A stretch of 64,000 nucleotides of DNA from Caenorhabditis remanei (Eukaryota; Nematoda; Chromadorea; Rhabditida; Rhabditidae): positions 19,792,879 through 19,856,878 of the forward strand of contig NC_071329.1 in NCBI RefSeq assembly GCF_010183535.1, given 5' to 3'. Of the stretch, positions 33,701 to 43,361 are shown piece by piece. Numbering within the stretch: position 1 is the stretch's first letter; each line of letters opens with the position of its first letter. The notes under the pieces were generated by a model. It made no database searches. It saw only the letters and a list, made by a program, of their open reading frames with translations, and was not told where the DNA came from. A program made the translations under genes and the position numbers.

Positions 33701-35973
33701 ATACTTCTTCGACTGTTCTTGATGAAAGTTCCAATAAAGGATTGAAATGGTAAAAAAAAAGGATTTTTCAGGCCTAAAAATGAGTTTTTTACAGGAAAAT
33801 ATACTTTTTGTTGTAAAATATCGAAAATTAACTAGATTGTCGTCGTATTTGACAGGCGACGTTTCTAGAAACTTACCTTGGTCATGGAGTCACTTTTGAG
33901 TTATTGCACGTGACCTATATCATTGGAATGCTGAGAATACGCTGTATTCAAATATATATATTCAGTTTTCGCTCTCGATAATCGAGGCTCGATTCCTGGT
34001 ATTCGAGAAAAGCGGGGTCAAAGTTCGGAAAATTACCACTTATTACCTTATTACGCGCTACTATTATGAGTTCACTTTTTTCTGTGCATGAGAAGACCGC
34101 GGCGGCCACACCCATTTTTTGCGACAGTTCAAAAATGGAACGCAGCGTTAAAATGGGAGTGGGCGTTGTCGCGGCACGTGTGCAGCGCGGTCTTCTCATG
34201 CACAGAAAAAAATGAAATAGTTTTTTTTCTCTATTTTTCAAAACTTTGACCCCGTTTTTCTCGAATACCTGGCCCCAGGACAAAAACTTAATAAATATTT
34301 GGAATCAGTGTTTTTTTTTAGCTTTCCAATTATATAGGTCTGCTGTTTTGCTATATTTTTCGGGCTTAAGAATGAGTTTTTCACAGAAAAAAAGCTTTTT
34401 GTTGTGAGGTACCAGATATTAATTTAATTTGTCGAAAAATTGAATAAAAATCGGTTGTTTCAGCGTCTGGAATGGATATATGATCTACCAAAAAGGACCA
34501 ATCAGTTTGACATGGAATTTCGATTGGAAAGAATTGAAATCTCAAGGAATTGATGGATTATCAGGAGATATTCAGTTGAAATCCCCTGATAACTCATTCC
34601 CTCCTTTCTTGATCCCAGTTGATTTAACAGAATCCACTCAGATGATTGAACACGTGATTGGAAATGCAGCAAATGATATTCGTGTCGCGTTCGAATATCA
34701 TTTCATTCCTATATACTCATATCGAGATGTTACTGTGATCATAGAAGAAAGTAATCCAGAACTTGAAATCTTCCTCCCGTCGAAGAAAAATGACACTATT
34801 TTAGTGGTTGATGCAAAGTTGCTCTATGTCAATAAATCTGTAAGAGAAATTAGTTTGGGGAAAGGCCATGAAGTCAGTTTGGAGTTATGACACGGGACCT
34901 GTATCATTGGAAAGCTGAGAAACCTCTGACTTCAAATATTTATTCAGTTGTTGCCCTCGATGTCTGGTATTCGAGAAAAAACGAGGTCAAAGTTCTGAAA
35001 AATGTGAAATTATTACCTTTCTGACACGAGAAATGTTTGAATTTTCGCATTTTTCAGAACCTTGTTTTTCTCGAATCCCAGGCCTTGAGGACAAAAGCAA
35101 AATATATATTTGAAATCAGTGTTTTCTCAGCTTTCCAATGATATAGGTCACGTCTCATAACTCCAAACTGACTCTATGATCTTCCCTAGTTAGCCTCTCG
35201 GTTCATTTTCATTTTCAGTTCCTTTCCTACCATTCGGATTATTTCGAGGAATTATTCTCCAAAGATGGGGAAAGTGAGAATCAAAATCAATATTCCATTG
35301 ATGACGTCAAATATGAGGATTTCGAATTACTCATCAGAGCTATTCATCCGTATACCGGCTTTCCGGATGGTAAGAATCTAATTCGAGTTGTGATATGATA
35401 CAACTTATTAGCAGTCCACCCTTCTTACAACTGCGCCCCATCGCGAATGAGAGAGTATCGGTGAAAGACGCAGAGTTTTTTTCTCGCGCCGACACAGATT
35501 TTCACTGTTTATGACCTACTTTCGCTGTTTTTCACAAGTTTTTGTAAATTATTATGAAAAATAGCGAAAATAGGTCAAAAACTGAAAATCTGTGACGGCG
35601 CGAGAAAAAAACTCTGCGTCTCTCACTGATACTCTCTTGTTTGCGGTGGAGCGCATTTGTAAAATAAGTAAAGCAAAAATAGGTTTTTTTTTCAGAAAAT
35701 CGTATTCCGCGACTTCTGGAAATGGCATCCCGCTTCAAGGTACCATCTGTCATCGGTCAAGTTGAGCATCATCTTCTCAACAACTCAAAACTGGATAATA
35801 TCAAAATGATATGGATTGCTGATAAATATCGAATGCAGCGTCTTTTGGACAAGTCTATCAGTCTGATGGATTCCAAAAAGAAAGCTGTAGACGTTAAGAG
35901 TTCTCCAGAATACTCCGAATTGTCCAGTGATACAAAAGGAAGACTTTTCGAGAGACTCGTCCTTCTTCTCTAA
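30769..35973 (+). CDS. Double MATH-BTB protein
   Basis: MATH-BTB proteins are adaptors that present substrates to CUL3 ligases. Eight exons (30769-30881, 31327-31708, 32752-32893, 32941-33204, 33623-33749, 34464-34839, 35219-35369, 35696-35973) close at 610 residues. Unit 1 has a MATH domain (EEHFNVPWRIYIARNDGNLS) and a BTB domain (MMLIGENKFYLSKQFLASQS, SSYFKSLF). Unit 2 has a divergent MATH-like region (GPISLTWNFDWKEL) and a second BTB domain (VDAKLLYVNKSFLSYHSDYF). Both BTB domains are cut by introns at the same place and phase. Introns are long and hold several palindromic elements. A two-unit protein of this kind is unusual, so a pair of separately made isoforms is possible. Confidence 0.75.
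31781..31954. mobile_element. Palindromic MITE in MATH-BTB intron 2
   Basis: Arms ATTATGAATTCAATTTTTTC and its complement enclose CTGTGCATGAGAAGACCGCG and its complement. The whole 174 bases form a hairpin with a short loop. Related copies lie at 34064-34215 and, split, at 41540-41925. Confidence 0.75.
32049..32146. repeat. Two-copy tandem duplication
   Basis: A unit of about 51 bases (CATTCAAAAGTTGATTTTCG to TTTTCCACTCGAT) is repeated twice head to tail, with one or two changes. It lies in the second intron of the MATH-BTB gene. Confidence 0.7.
33880..34345. mobile_element. Foldback element with nested MITE in intron 5
   Basis: Outer arms share TGGTATTCGAGAAAA and its complement, and TATATCATTGGAA and its complement. 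The hairpin at about 34064-34215 (CTGTGCATGAGAAGACCGCG family) is inserted between the arms. A second, uninterrupted copy of the outer element is at about 34863-35180 in the next intron. Confidence 0.6.
34863..35180. mobile_element. Foldback element in intron 6
   Basis: Arms AAGTCAGTTTGGAGTTATGA and its complement close to 35175 frame a palindrome that includes CTGGTATTCGAGAAAAAACG. It is the same family as the interrupted copy at 33880-34345. It starts within 25 bases of the exon end. Confidence 0.65.
35415..35665. mobile_element. Foldback element in intron 7
   Basis: Arms ACGCAGAGTTTTTTTCTCGC and its complement, with inner AGGTCAAAAACTGAAAATCT and complement, form a near-perfect palindrome centred near 35.54 kb. 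A copy with a truncated left arm lies at about 36355-36520 in the first intron of the next gene. Confidence 0.65.
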
Positions 35974-36202
35974 ATTTTTTTGAAATGCTTTACCCTTGTT
36001 AAACCCTGTTTTCTTGTTGTTATTGTGTTGTTTTTTTGGTATTTCACCACTCTTTGTTATTTGCAACTGCATTCTTATAAAATTCCAGCAGTTGTTCCCT
36101 TCTTGATTGTTGAATCTCGTTGTTGTTTTGAGCACAGTTACTTATTTTATAACATTTCTAGAAAATGTCCTCCATAATTCAAGGTTTTTGGTTAAATCAG
36201 CT

Positions 36203-39200
36203 ATGTCGAATTCGGATGATAATGAAATGTCGCCTCTATCGCTAGAAGGCCATTACGACGGTTCGATGTCTTCAGATTTCGTCGATGAAGATTCAGATGG
36301 CGAGGGATTCCAATATTATGCCGAGGTCAATAAGAAGTTATATATTCACCCTGAAACAGATTTTCACAGTTGTTGACCTATTTTTGCTGTTTTTCAGAAT
36401 AATTTATTTAAAAAAAAGCGAAAACAAGTAGGTCAAAAACTGAAAATCTATGTCGGCGCGAGAAAAAACTCTGCGTCTCTCGCCGACACTCTCGTTTGCG
36501 GTGGGGCGCAGTTGAACGAGGCTAATATGAATAAGTAATTTTCAGACCAGCCTACATGACGAAAACTCGAATTATGCAGAATCTCATTATGCGGAGAATC
36601 ATCGTTACTTTCAACATAAGGAAGCTCAGCAAATTTACGATTTGTTTGAAAATCGTGAGGAAATTGAGAGTAATTAAGTCAATTACACTAATTATCATTC
36701 CCAGCTCATCACATCGAGTTCCGTACCACTGAAGAACGTCTCACTCAGTTTCCCGAGATGAGATTGATTCCAGCAACACGGCATCTACGTGGAATTTCAG
36801 TCAGTGACACCAGTCACCTGACTACAGCAACAACGAGGCTATTCTATCCGAAATCTCCGCTAGAACATGAAGAATCTTACATAAACCATGAACTGACAGC
36901 ACTTCCGGATCGGTACTTCCAGAAACGACTAACTTTGACCGCAAAACAGGCGGGATTTGATTCCGACTGTGCCACGTGTGACACTTGTGATTTTATATGG
37001 AGACAGAACAAATTGTATCAGACACACTTACGGAAACATGCTGTCTATGGATCTGGAAATATTATGAGGTAGCTACGGTTTAATATGAAACATCAATATC
37101 TTAATAATTATCACGAATTTACTAATTACCGCCGAAAATTTCTCAAACAAGGCGGTACCAGAAGAATGGAATAAACGAAACAGGGAGAAAGCGCGGAGTG
37201 ACTAAAGTAGAAATAAATCAGCAAAATTCCACACTTACAACAGGTCGGGCCGATTTGAGATTTTTCACCGGTCTGGGTCTCAGAAAAAATATAATCATTT
37301 CGATTTTTTTGCAAAAAAGGCACATTTTTGACTATGTTTTTAAACATCGGTAAAAGGTCAAGCGTGCATAATATTTTTGACAATTTTTGATAACAATTCC
37401 AAAAAAAATTGTGAACAATTGTGAACATTTTTTAAATTCGGGCCGACCGGACCGGACCGAGCCGAGATTTTGTAAGTCTGCAAAATTCATAGTTATAATG
37501 ATATTACTGTTCACAGACACAGTTTTTGTACTTTACATTTATACCACGAAACTCGCGACTCCACCCTTTTTCCGTACTTGCAAACCGGGATGGCGCGTAA
37601 CTCGCTTCAAATTCAATATTATGAGCTGAAAATATTCCAAAATGTAGATCTCGGCGAACTCTATCTCCGTGACCTAATACGGGCCGGATGGCTATTTCTG
37701 AATGTGCCGCGGGCTGGCCTAGGAAGGCTTCTTAGTCAAAATCGGCAGAAATCAGGACTGAAATTTTAATAACATTTTCAGACTGATTTTGAAGCGATTG
37801 TTATTGTCTGAAATCGTTTTTAATCCATTTTCATCCGCTTTCAACTTTTTTTTGCTCTAAATCTAGCAAAATAGGCTGAAATCACAATCTGATACCGTTT
37901 TTGACTGGTACGGGTTGATTTCCAAATTTTTTTCAAACGAAACCGCTTAAAATTGCTAATATTGTTAAAATTCAGTTCAAATAACAAATCGAACCAATCT
38001 GAGACCGTATTTAAATCATTTTGAGGATTTTAAAAGTGATTTTCCTTTAATATCGGCTTGAGACCCTGCCCAGCCGATTTTAGTAATTTTTGAGCTCTCA
38101 GAACCATTTTTCTGTCTAAAACCTGTAAAAATCTGACAAAAATTTCAAAATCTTTCTCAAAGTTGGCAGAAATCTTATTTCCAGTAGATTTAAATCATTT
38201 TTCCGGTCTACATTTTGGTGTATAACATTTGTAGCTAGTTACGCGCCGGCCCGCTTTGAAAGTAAGATTTTTTCCGATTAAAAAAAACAACATTTTCTTT
38301 TCAGTCTTCATGTTGGATTACTCTGTCCTGTGCACAATTGCAAGACTCGATGTGATTCTATTGCGACGATTGTAAAACACATGCAATTAACTCATGGCAT
38401 TGATAATCTCCCATTCGAAAGCATTATTTTCAAGAATATTACAGAGTTTAAGGTGTGTACTATAGAGTCAATGGGTTGTATTAGCACGGCACGCTTCTTA
38501 CAACCACGCTCCACCGAAATCACCTTGAGAAATGTATATTTTTCTCTGCGTCTCAATTCCGCACACAATTTTCTTCAATTTCGGTAGAGCGCGGTTGTAA
38601 GAGCTGTGCCAAGCAAATATAGAATTTAACAATATTTTCAGTTATGGAAAGTCGAGTTGGAGCGACTAACCACTGCGAGATTCGTCCCATCATCTACAAA
38701 ACATAATGTATTCTGCAAATCGACATTTTATCAGTGTCACATGTCTGGAAGAAGACAGTATCAGGGCACTGATAAGATTAGAAACAGAAGAAGCAGGAAA
38801 ATTGGAAAGACTTGTACAGCATTCTTCAATGTTAGGGAGAATGATGATGGGTAGGTCTAGAACAGTTTGCTTCTCCAAGATTTGACAAAAATCGCCTCAT
38901 TCTCTCAGGACTGTCGTTCTCCGTGGTTGTACCAAACATTTTGGTCATGGAATGGATGTGAAATCACTCCCAATCACTAAAGATATTCAGATGGAAATTG
39001 CTCATTTATTGATTGAAGGATACGATGAGATTGAGATAGCAGATCACATGCGTTTGCTGTCGCATGCAATGGATCGAAGATATTATTTGCAGAACTATGA
39101 AGTTCGAAATGTGTTGAGCAAGATTGAGAGTTATAAAGTGGAGTTCAAGAGAAAGGTGTGGGAGTTTTAGAGAACTAAATGAGGACTGAAGCCATATTTT

Positions 39201-39785
39201 TGTTTCAGATTCCGATACTTCAAAATGAGCCTTCGTGGAAGAGTTTTCCCACGCGAGTTTTTTTCCACCGTGTAGTCCTCTCGGACAAAGTTATTTAAAA
39301 ATTCCTCATTTACTTGCTTTTTTGCGATATAAATTGAAAAAAAACGAGGAAACAATGAATTGAGAAATAATTTTGTCCGAGAGGACTACACGTCGGAAGA
39401 AACTAGCGTGGGAAAACTCTTCCATGAAGGCTCATTTTGAGTCAGGAGAACGGTAATTGTGGCGTTTAGAGCTATTTTTAGCATACATATGCTCCAATGA
39501 TGAAAGTTTCTTAGAATTTCCTGAAGTGTCGGAATCTGAAAAAAAAATATGACTTCTGTCCTCCTTTAATTGTGATCAATGAAAGGTTGTTTCCAGATGG
39601 TTAACGGAGAAAAACTGCCGAGCTTGGTGAACATTTGCAAAACACCATCAAATGATCAACAAAGTGTGGTCTTTCCAATTGTCAAGGCGAAACTTGCACA
39701 AAGCAGATATCCGGTAGATCAGGATAATGATGTGGAGAATGATAGCCCAACACTGATTGGCGGAGACACAATCGATAGTATTTAA
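36203..39785 (+). CDS. C2H2 zinc finger protein with GCM/CARF-like domain
   Basis: Seven exons, 36203-36325, 36546-36669, 36705-37068, 38305-38452, 38642-38850, 38909-39155 and 39597-39785, close in frame at 467 residues. The N-terminus is acidic. A first C2H2 finger is CDTCDFIWRQNKLYQTHLRK-H, and a second is CPVHNCKTRCDSIATIVKHM followed by QLTH. Then comes a segment FCKSTFYQCHMSGRRQYQGT and GKTCTAFFNVRENDDGTVVL followed by TKHFGHGMD. Its C..Y.C, GK.C.A and H.GH spacing resembles the WRKY/GCM-type fold found in CARF and in MULE-transposase-derived proteins. It is probably a nuclear DNA-binding protein. The donor at 36325 (GTCAAT) and a 35-base intron at 36670 are unusual. The start lies 230 bases after the MATH-BTB stop codon. 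Confidence 0.65.
37440..38260. repeat. Intronic repeat block
   Basis: The long intron 37069-38304 carries a CGGGCCGACCGGACCGG-rich stretch. It also carries a segment starting TACTTGCAAACCGGGATGGC and GCGCGTAACTCGCTTC, with a partial inverted end near 38215-38255 (GTAGCTAGTTACGCGCCGGC). The same family occurs in an eIF3L intron at 49455-49752. Confidence 0.55.
39175..39572. mobile_element. Palindromic MITE, relative of 13943 element
   Basis: Arms TGAGGACTGAAGCCATATTT and AAATATGACTTCTGTCCTCC are inverted. The internal GTAGTCCTCTCGGACAAAGT and its complement match the family. It lies in the last intron of the C2H2/GCM-like gene. Flanks are degenerate compared with the TTAA-bounded copy. Confidence 0.65.
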
Positions 39786-39867
39786 CATAATGAAGTTTTT
39801 TGTTTTGATTGTGGCCCCTCCGTTCTCTGATTGTTAATTTTGTTATATATATATTATTGATCATTCT

Positions 39868-40130
39868 TATATATAAAACGCGTGTGGGCGCTGTCTGTGG
39901 ATTTGTCGGTGTGTTTTTCAGGATGTCCGCAAGATTTTTGAGAAATAAAGAGGAGGGCGCGCCATGGGCAAAAGTCGAACCCTCGCCATTTCAGCGACAG
40001 GCGTGAGCGTTCACAGGTGAATCGCGACTTACGTATTATTCGGCCACGTGAACACTTTTGTGAGAGGGTGAACAGGAAAATAAGAAGAGGCCAGCCGGAT
40101 GAAGCGCCGAAGGCGCGGCAGCCAGGCTGG
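39868..40130. repeat. Dispersed repeat, second copy
   Basis: It matches the repeat at 23836-24064 over TATATATAAAACGCGTGTGG and AGGATGTCCGCAAGATTTTT, and ends in the hairpin GCGCCGAAGGCGC. Compared with the first copy it has an insertion near 40000-40040. Possibly Helitron-derived. Confidence 0.5.
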
Positions 40131-40499
40131 TATTCAATAAATTATTCAATTTATTCGTTATAGCTCTACTAAACGTCAACAAATTTTGAAAACGGATTTA
40201 TAGGTTTTTGGGGACGCTCTTTCGATCTCAATGGTTTGTTTTGAGGAGAGCACAGCACAGGAGTCGGTAACATAAGGGAAAACCGAGAAAGACAGCGATG
40301 CTGTAGGCCTGTCTGTTTTATTATTTCTGTAAATCTTCCAACAATAAAACAAAGAAAAAACAAATTTTTTTATTCGAAAATTTTTTTTCCAGAAGTTCCA
40401 AAAAGAGAAAGGGAAACGGAGACGGACAATGAAGCCCCTGCGGTAAAAACCCTTTCTGGTGAAATCGTCCTCACTCCACGAGTACATACCATGTCTCGT

Positions 40500-41519
40500 T
40501 TAGAGCTCAAATTTCGGGTGAGTCCATAATCCCAACAAAGGGGACAGTTCTCGGGAGTGAGTCCATAATCCCAACAAAGGGGACAGTTCTCGGGAGTGAG
40601 TCCATAATCCCAACAAAGGGGACAGTTCTCGGAAGTGAGTCCATAATCCCAACAAAGGGGACAGTTCTCGGAAGTGAGTCCATAATCCCAACAAAGGGGA
40701 CAGTTCTCGGGAGTGAGTCCATAATCCCAACAAAGGGGACAGTTCTCGGGAGTGAGTCCATAATCCCAACAAAGGGGACAGTTCTCGGGAGTGAGTCCAT
40801 AATCCCAACAAAGGGGACAGTTCTCGGGAGTGAGTCCATAATCCCAACAAAGGGGACAGTTCTCGGGAGTGAGTCCATAATCCCAACAAAGGGGACAGTT
40901 CTCGGGGGTGAGTCCATAATCCCAACAAAGGGGACAGTTCTCGGGAGTGAGTCCATAATCCCAACAAAGGGGACAGTTCTCGGGAGTGAGTCCATAATCC
41001 CAACAAAGGGGACAGTTCTCGGGAGTGAGTCCATAATCCCAACAAAGGGGACAGTTCTCGGGAGTGAGTCCATAATCCCAACAAAGGGGACAGTTCTCGG
41101 GAGTGAGTCCATAATCCCAACAAAGGGGACAGTTCTCGGGAGTGAGTCCATAATCCCAACAAAGGGGACAGTTCTCGGGAGTGAGTCCATAATCCCAACA
41201 AAGGGGACAGTTCTCGGGGGTGAGTCCATAATCCCAACAAAGGGGACAGTTCTCGGGAGTGAGTCCATAATCCCAACAAAGGGGACAGTTCTCGTGACGT
41301 ACCTCTCAATATCATACAGTCGCATTTAATCCACTCCATGTCTCGCCATCCACATCGCTTCGATTGTCCAACACATATCCGACCTCCTGACTGTATCCTC
41401 GTTGGCCAATTCGGCTCGACTGTTCCACCTGAACTAAGAAAATCTTTCAAATAAAGCGTATTATTTTTTATATAAGAAGATTGTGCGAAACAACAAATAA
41501 GTGACAAAGAAACGAGCAT
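40500..41519 (-). CDS. Candidate secreted repeat protein (low confidence)
   Basis: A minus-strand frame starts at 41519 with a signal-peptide-like MLVSLSLICCFAQSS, then about 55 residues with several Cys (GGRICVGQSKRCGWRDMEWI, KCDCMILR), then runs through the 20 repeats to a stop codon at 40500 (339 residues). A potential donor (GAGAG|GTACGT) just before the repeats would instead exclude them from the mRNA. Degenerate copies of the pre-repeat part at 42.45-42.95 kb are broken. The frame may be chance in a repeat family. Confidence 0.25.
   Translation of the reverse strand: MLVSLSLICCFAQSSYIKNNTLYLKDFLSSGGTVEPNWPTRIQSGGRICVGQSKRCGWRDMEWIKCDCMILRGTSRELSPLLGLWTHSRELSPLLGLWTHPRELSPLLGLWTHSRELSPLLGLWTHSRELSPLLGLWTHSRELSPLLGLWTHSRELSPLLGLWTHSRELSPLLGLWTHSRELSPLLGLWTHSRELSPLLGLWTHPRELSPLLGLWTHSRELSPLLGLWTHSRELSPLLGLWTHSRELSPLLGLWTHSRELSPLLGLWTHSRELSPLLGLWTHFRELSPLLGLWTHFRELSPLLGLWTHSRELSPLLGLWTHSRELSPLLGLWTHPKFEL
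40520..41299. repeat. 39-bp minisatellite, 20 copies
   Basis: Twenty head-to-tail units of 39 bases (GAGTCCATAATCCCAACAAA plus GGGGACAGTTCTCGGGAGT) run from 40520 to about 41299, with only G/A changes near the unit end. As 39 is divisible by three, all three minus-strand frames stay open, as 13-residue repeats such as SRELSPLLGLWTH. The high identity implies recent expansion or homogenisation. Confidence 0.92.
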
Positions 41520-41539
41520 CCTAGCCCAGCTACCAGCTA

Positions 41540-41925
41540 TTATGAATTCAAATTTTTCTATGCAAGAAAAGCTCGCACCGTCTCCATGCGGCGGTTTCAT
41601 TTCAACCATTTCCATTTCAACGCTGCGTTTAATTTTTGTACACTGCCGCAATAAATGGGCGGGATCAGAGCTGGGCAAATTATTTGAATTCTTGTATTGA
41701 ATGTTTTATATCTTTGGTGAAAGTTGACCAATATATTCAAAACATTCTCGGCTGTTTTTAATTACCAATTCTTACATTGGGTGACCAAGTTCAAGGAAAA
41801 AGGTTGTGCGGTCACCGTGAACTGAAACGTGATCAAATAATTTGCCCAGCTCTGGGCGTGATCTCTGCAAGTGGGCGAGGCAAACGTTCCTTGCACAGAA
41901 AACATTGAATTCATAGCAGGCCGTG
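41540..41925. mobile_element. MITE of the 31781 family, split by a hAT-like element
   Basis: The left end ATTATGAATTCAAATTTTTC and the right end TGCACAGAAAACATTGAATT are the inverted termini of the family at 31781-31954. The element at 41666-41854 interrupts it. The arms are more diverged than in the other copies. Confidence 0.6.
41666..41854. mobile_element. Short hAT-like MITE
   Basis: The termini CAGAGCTGGGCAAATTATTT and AAATAATTTGCCCAGCTCTG are inverted. The flanks GGCGGGAT and GGCGTGAT are an 8-base duplication with one mismatch. Length is 189 bases and it has no coding capacity. Confidence 0.75.
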
Positions 41926-41950
41926 TGTAGTCCACCCATCCGAAGATGAG

Positions 41951-42436
41951 GGCCCATACTCCAAGGGTAAAACATATTTATAGTACAATGACTCCTATGG
42001 TACCATGACTCAAAGGGTGTTGTACTTTTAGGGTACAATTAGTAAGTTGCTCATAGGGTACAACAAATTGTTGACTCAAAGGGTACAACGAAATATCATG
42101 ACGTCCACAATTGGTAAAATGTAAAAATCTGGAATAGAATTCCTATATTTTAACTGTAAAGGCTATTGGTTTTGCTACGACTCACAGAAAAAATACAGAG
42201 CGCCAGGATCAAAAAGAGGGAATTCTAGCATCCTCCCAAGTTAGTACTTTTTCTGGAAGCAGATGGGTGGTAAGTATCTTATTATGGCTCAAATAGGGGT
42301 TTTAAACAAAATATGAGCAACTTATATGAGCAACTTATTTGTTGTACCCTAAAAGAATAGTACCCTTTAAGTCATGGTACCTAAGAGTATGTTTCCTCGT
42401 TGTACCCTATTTTGTTGTACCCTTGGAGTATGGGCC
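41951..42436. mobile_element. Palindromic element with GGGTACAA words
   Basis: Ends GGCCCATACTCCAAGGGTA and TACCCTTGGAGTATGGGCC are inverted. Internal GGGTACAA/TTGTACCC and CATGGTACC words repeat on both arms. No target duplication is obvious. It separates two copies of the 41.3-kb and 42.5-kb related segments. Confidence 0.65.
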
Positions 42437-42449
42437 GAATACGAATGTC

Positions 42450-42960
42450 TCGGGGCTCTGGGGCTTACCTCGCAATATGATTGTTTCGCATCTATTCCAC
42501 TCCACTCTACACCTCGCCGCTTCGATTCTCAACTTTCATTCCATTTCCGACCTCCTTTATGTTTCCACGGTCGCCAATTCGTTTTGACTTTTGAACCTGA
42601 AAAAGGAACATTTCATCAATAAAACGTATTATTCTGTAAATAAAAAGATTTCGCCGAAGGCACGTGCGGCTAGTCAAAAAGAAAAACAAAAATCGCTAGA
42701 AATCGATATTTTCAAAAAAAAAAAATCAGCCAATTCGACTCGACTGCAGTCAACATGTTGCAACTGAAAAAATAACGTTTCCCCAATAAAATGCCTTATT
42801 CTCTCAATAAGAGACTAAAAAATTGTGCGAAACAACATAAAAATGGGCAAAGAAACGAGCAAGCTACTCCAGTTACCAACTCCTTAACATGCCAAAGGCA
42901 CGCCAGTGCGGCTGGTAAAAAGGAAAAAGCAATTCCCAAAAATCGATATTTTCAACAACA
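42450..42960. repeat. Two degenerate tandem copies of the 41310-41520 segment
   Basis: 42450-42720 and 42725-42960 each carry GCCAATTCG, TCAATAAAACG or CAATAAAATG, and GGCACG..GTGCGGCT words in the same order. These match each other and, on the same strand, 41330-41520 (ATTGTGCGAAACAACA, AAAGAAACGAGCA). They look like decayed tandem duplicates of the segment beside the minisatellite. No intact open frame remains. Confidence 0.55.
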
Positions 42961-43361
42961 AAAAATCACTCCCAAAATTGATCTTTCGAATGCGCGCATT
43001 CAGAATTTTCACTCTTCTCACAGCACGATAAAGTTGCCGCCAAAAGTATATTCAGTTCAACTTACAATTAGATCAAAAATAATCTACCAACCGTCAGATA
43101 TTTTTGACCTATTTCCTCGAAAGTGAACATATTTTTGTTCCTTCCCATAATCTAATCTTACTGTAGATACATACGATTGGGTCTAGGGGGAAGGCAAAGA
43201 AAAGGGCGGTGAGTACAGATGTTGTTGCATTAGAATGTCAACGATAATGAGGTTTTCCACAGGCCACTTGCTTTCACTCTTTTTTACCCAGCAGATCTCA
43301 ATCCATCGATTCCACGTCAGCAGTTATTTGTTTTCTTCCGTGGACCTTGGGGACTGAATCG

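Noticed and set aside
40513..41299. CRISPR-like array
   Set aside because: The units are contiguous with no unique spacers, and the DNA is eukaryotic. It is a minisatellite.
40507..41325. The 272-residue LPRTVPFVGIMDS repeat frame as a protein
   Set aside because: It starts inside repeat flank, has no signal or domain, and all three frames are equally open because the unit is 39 bases.
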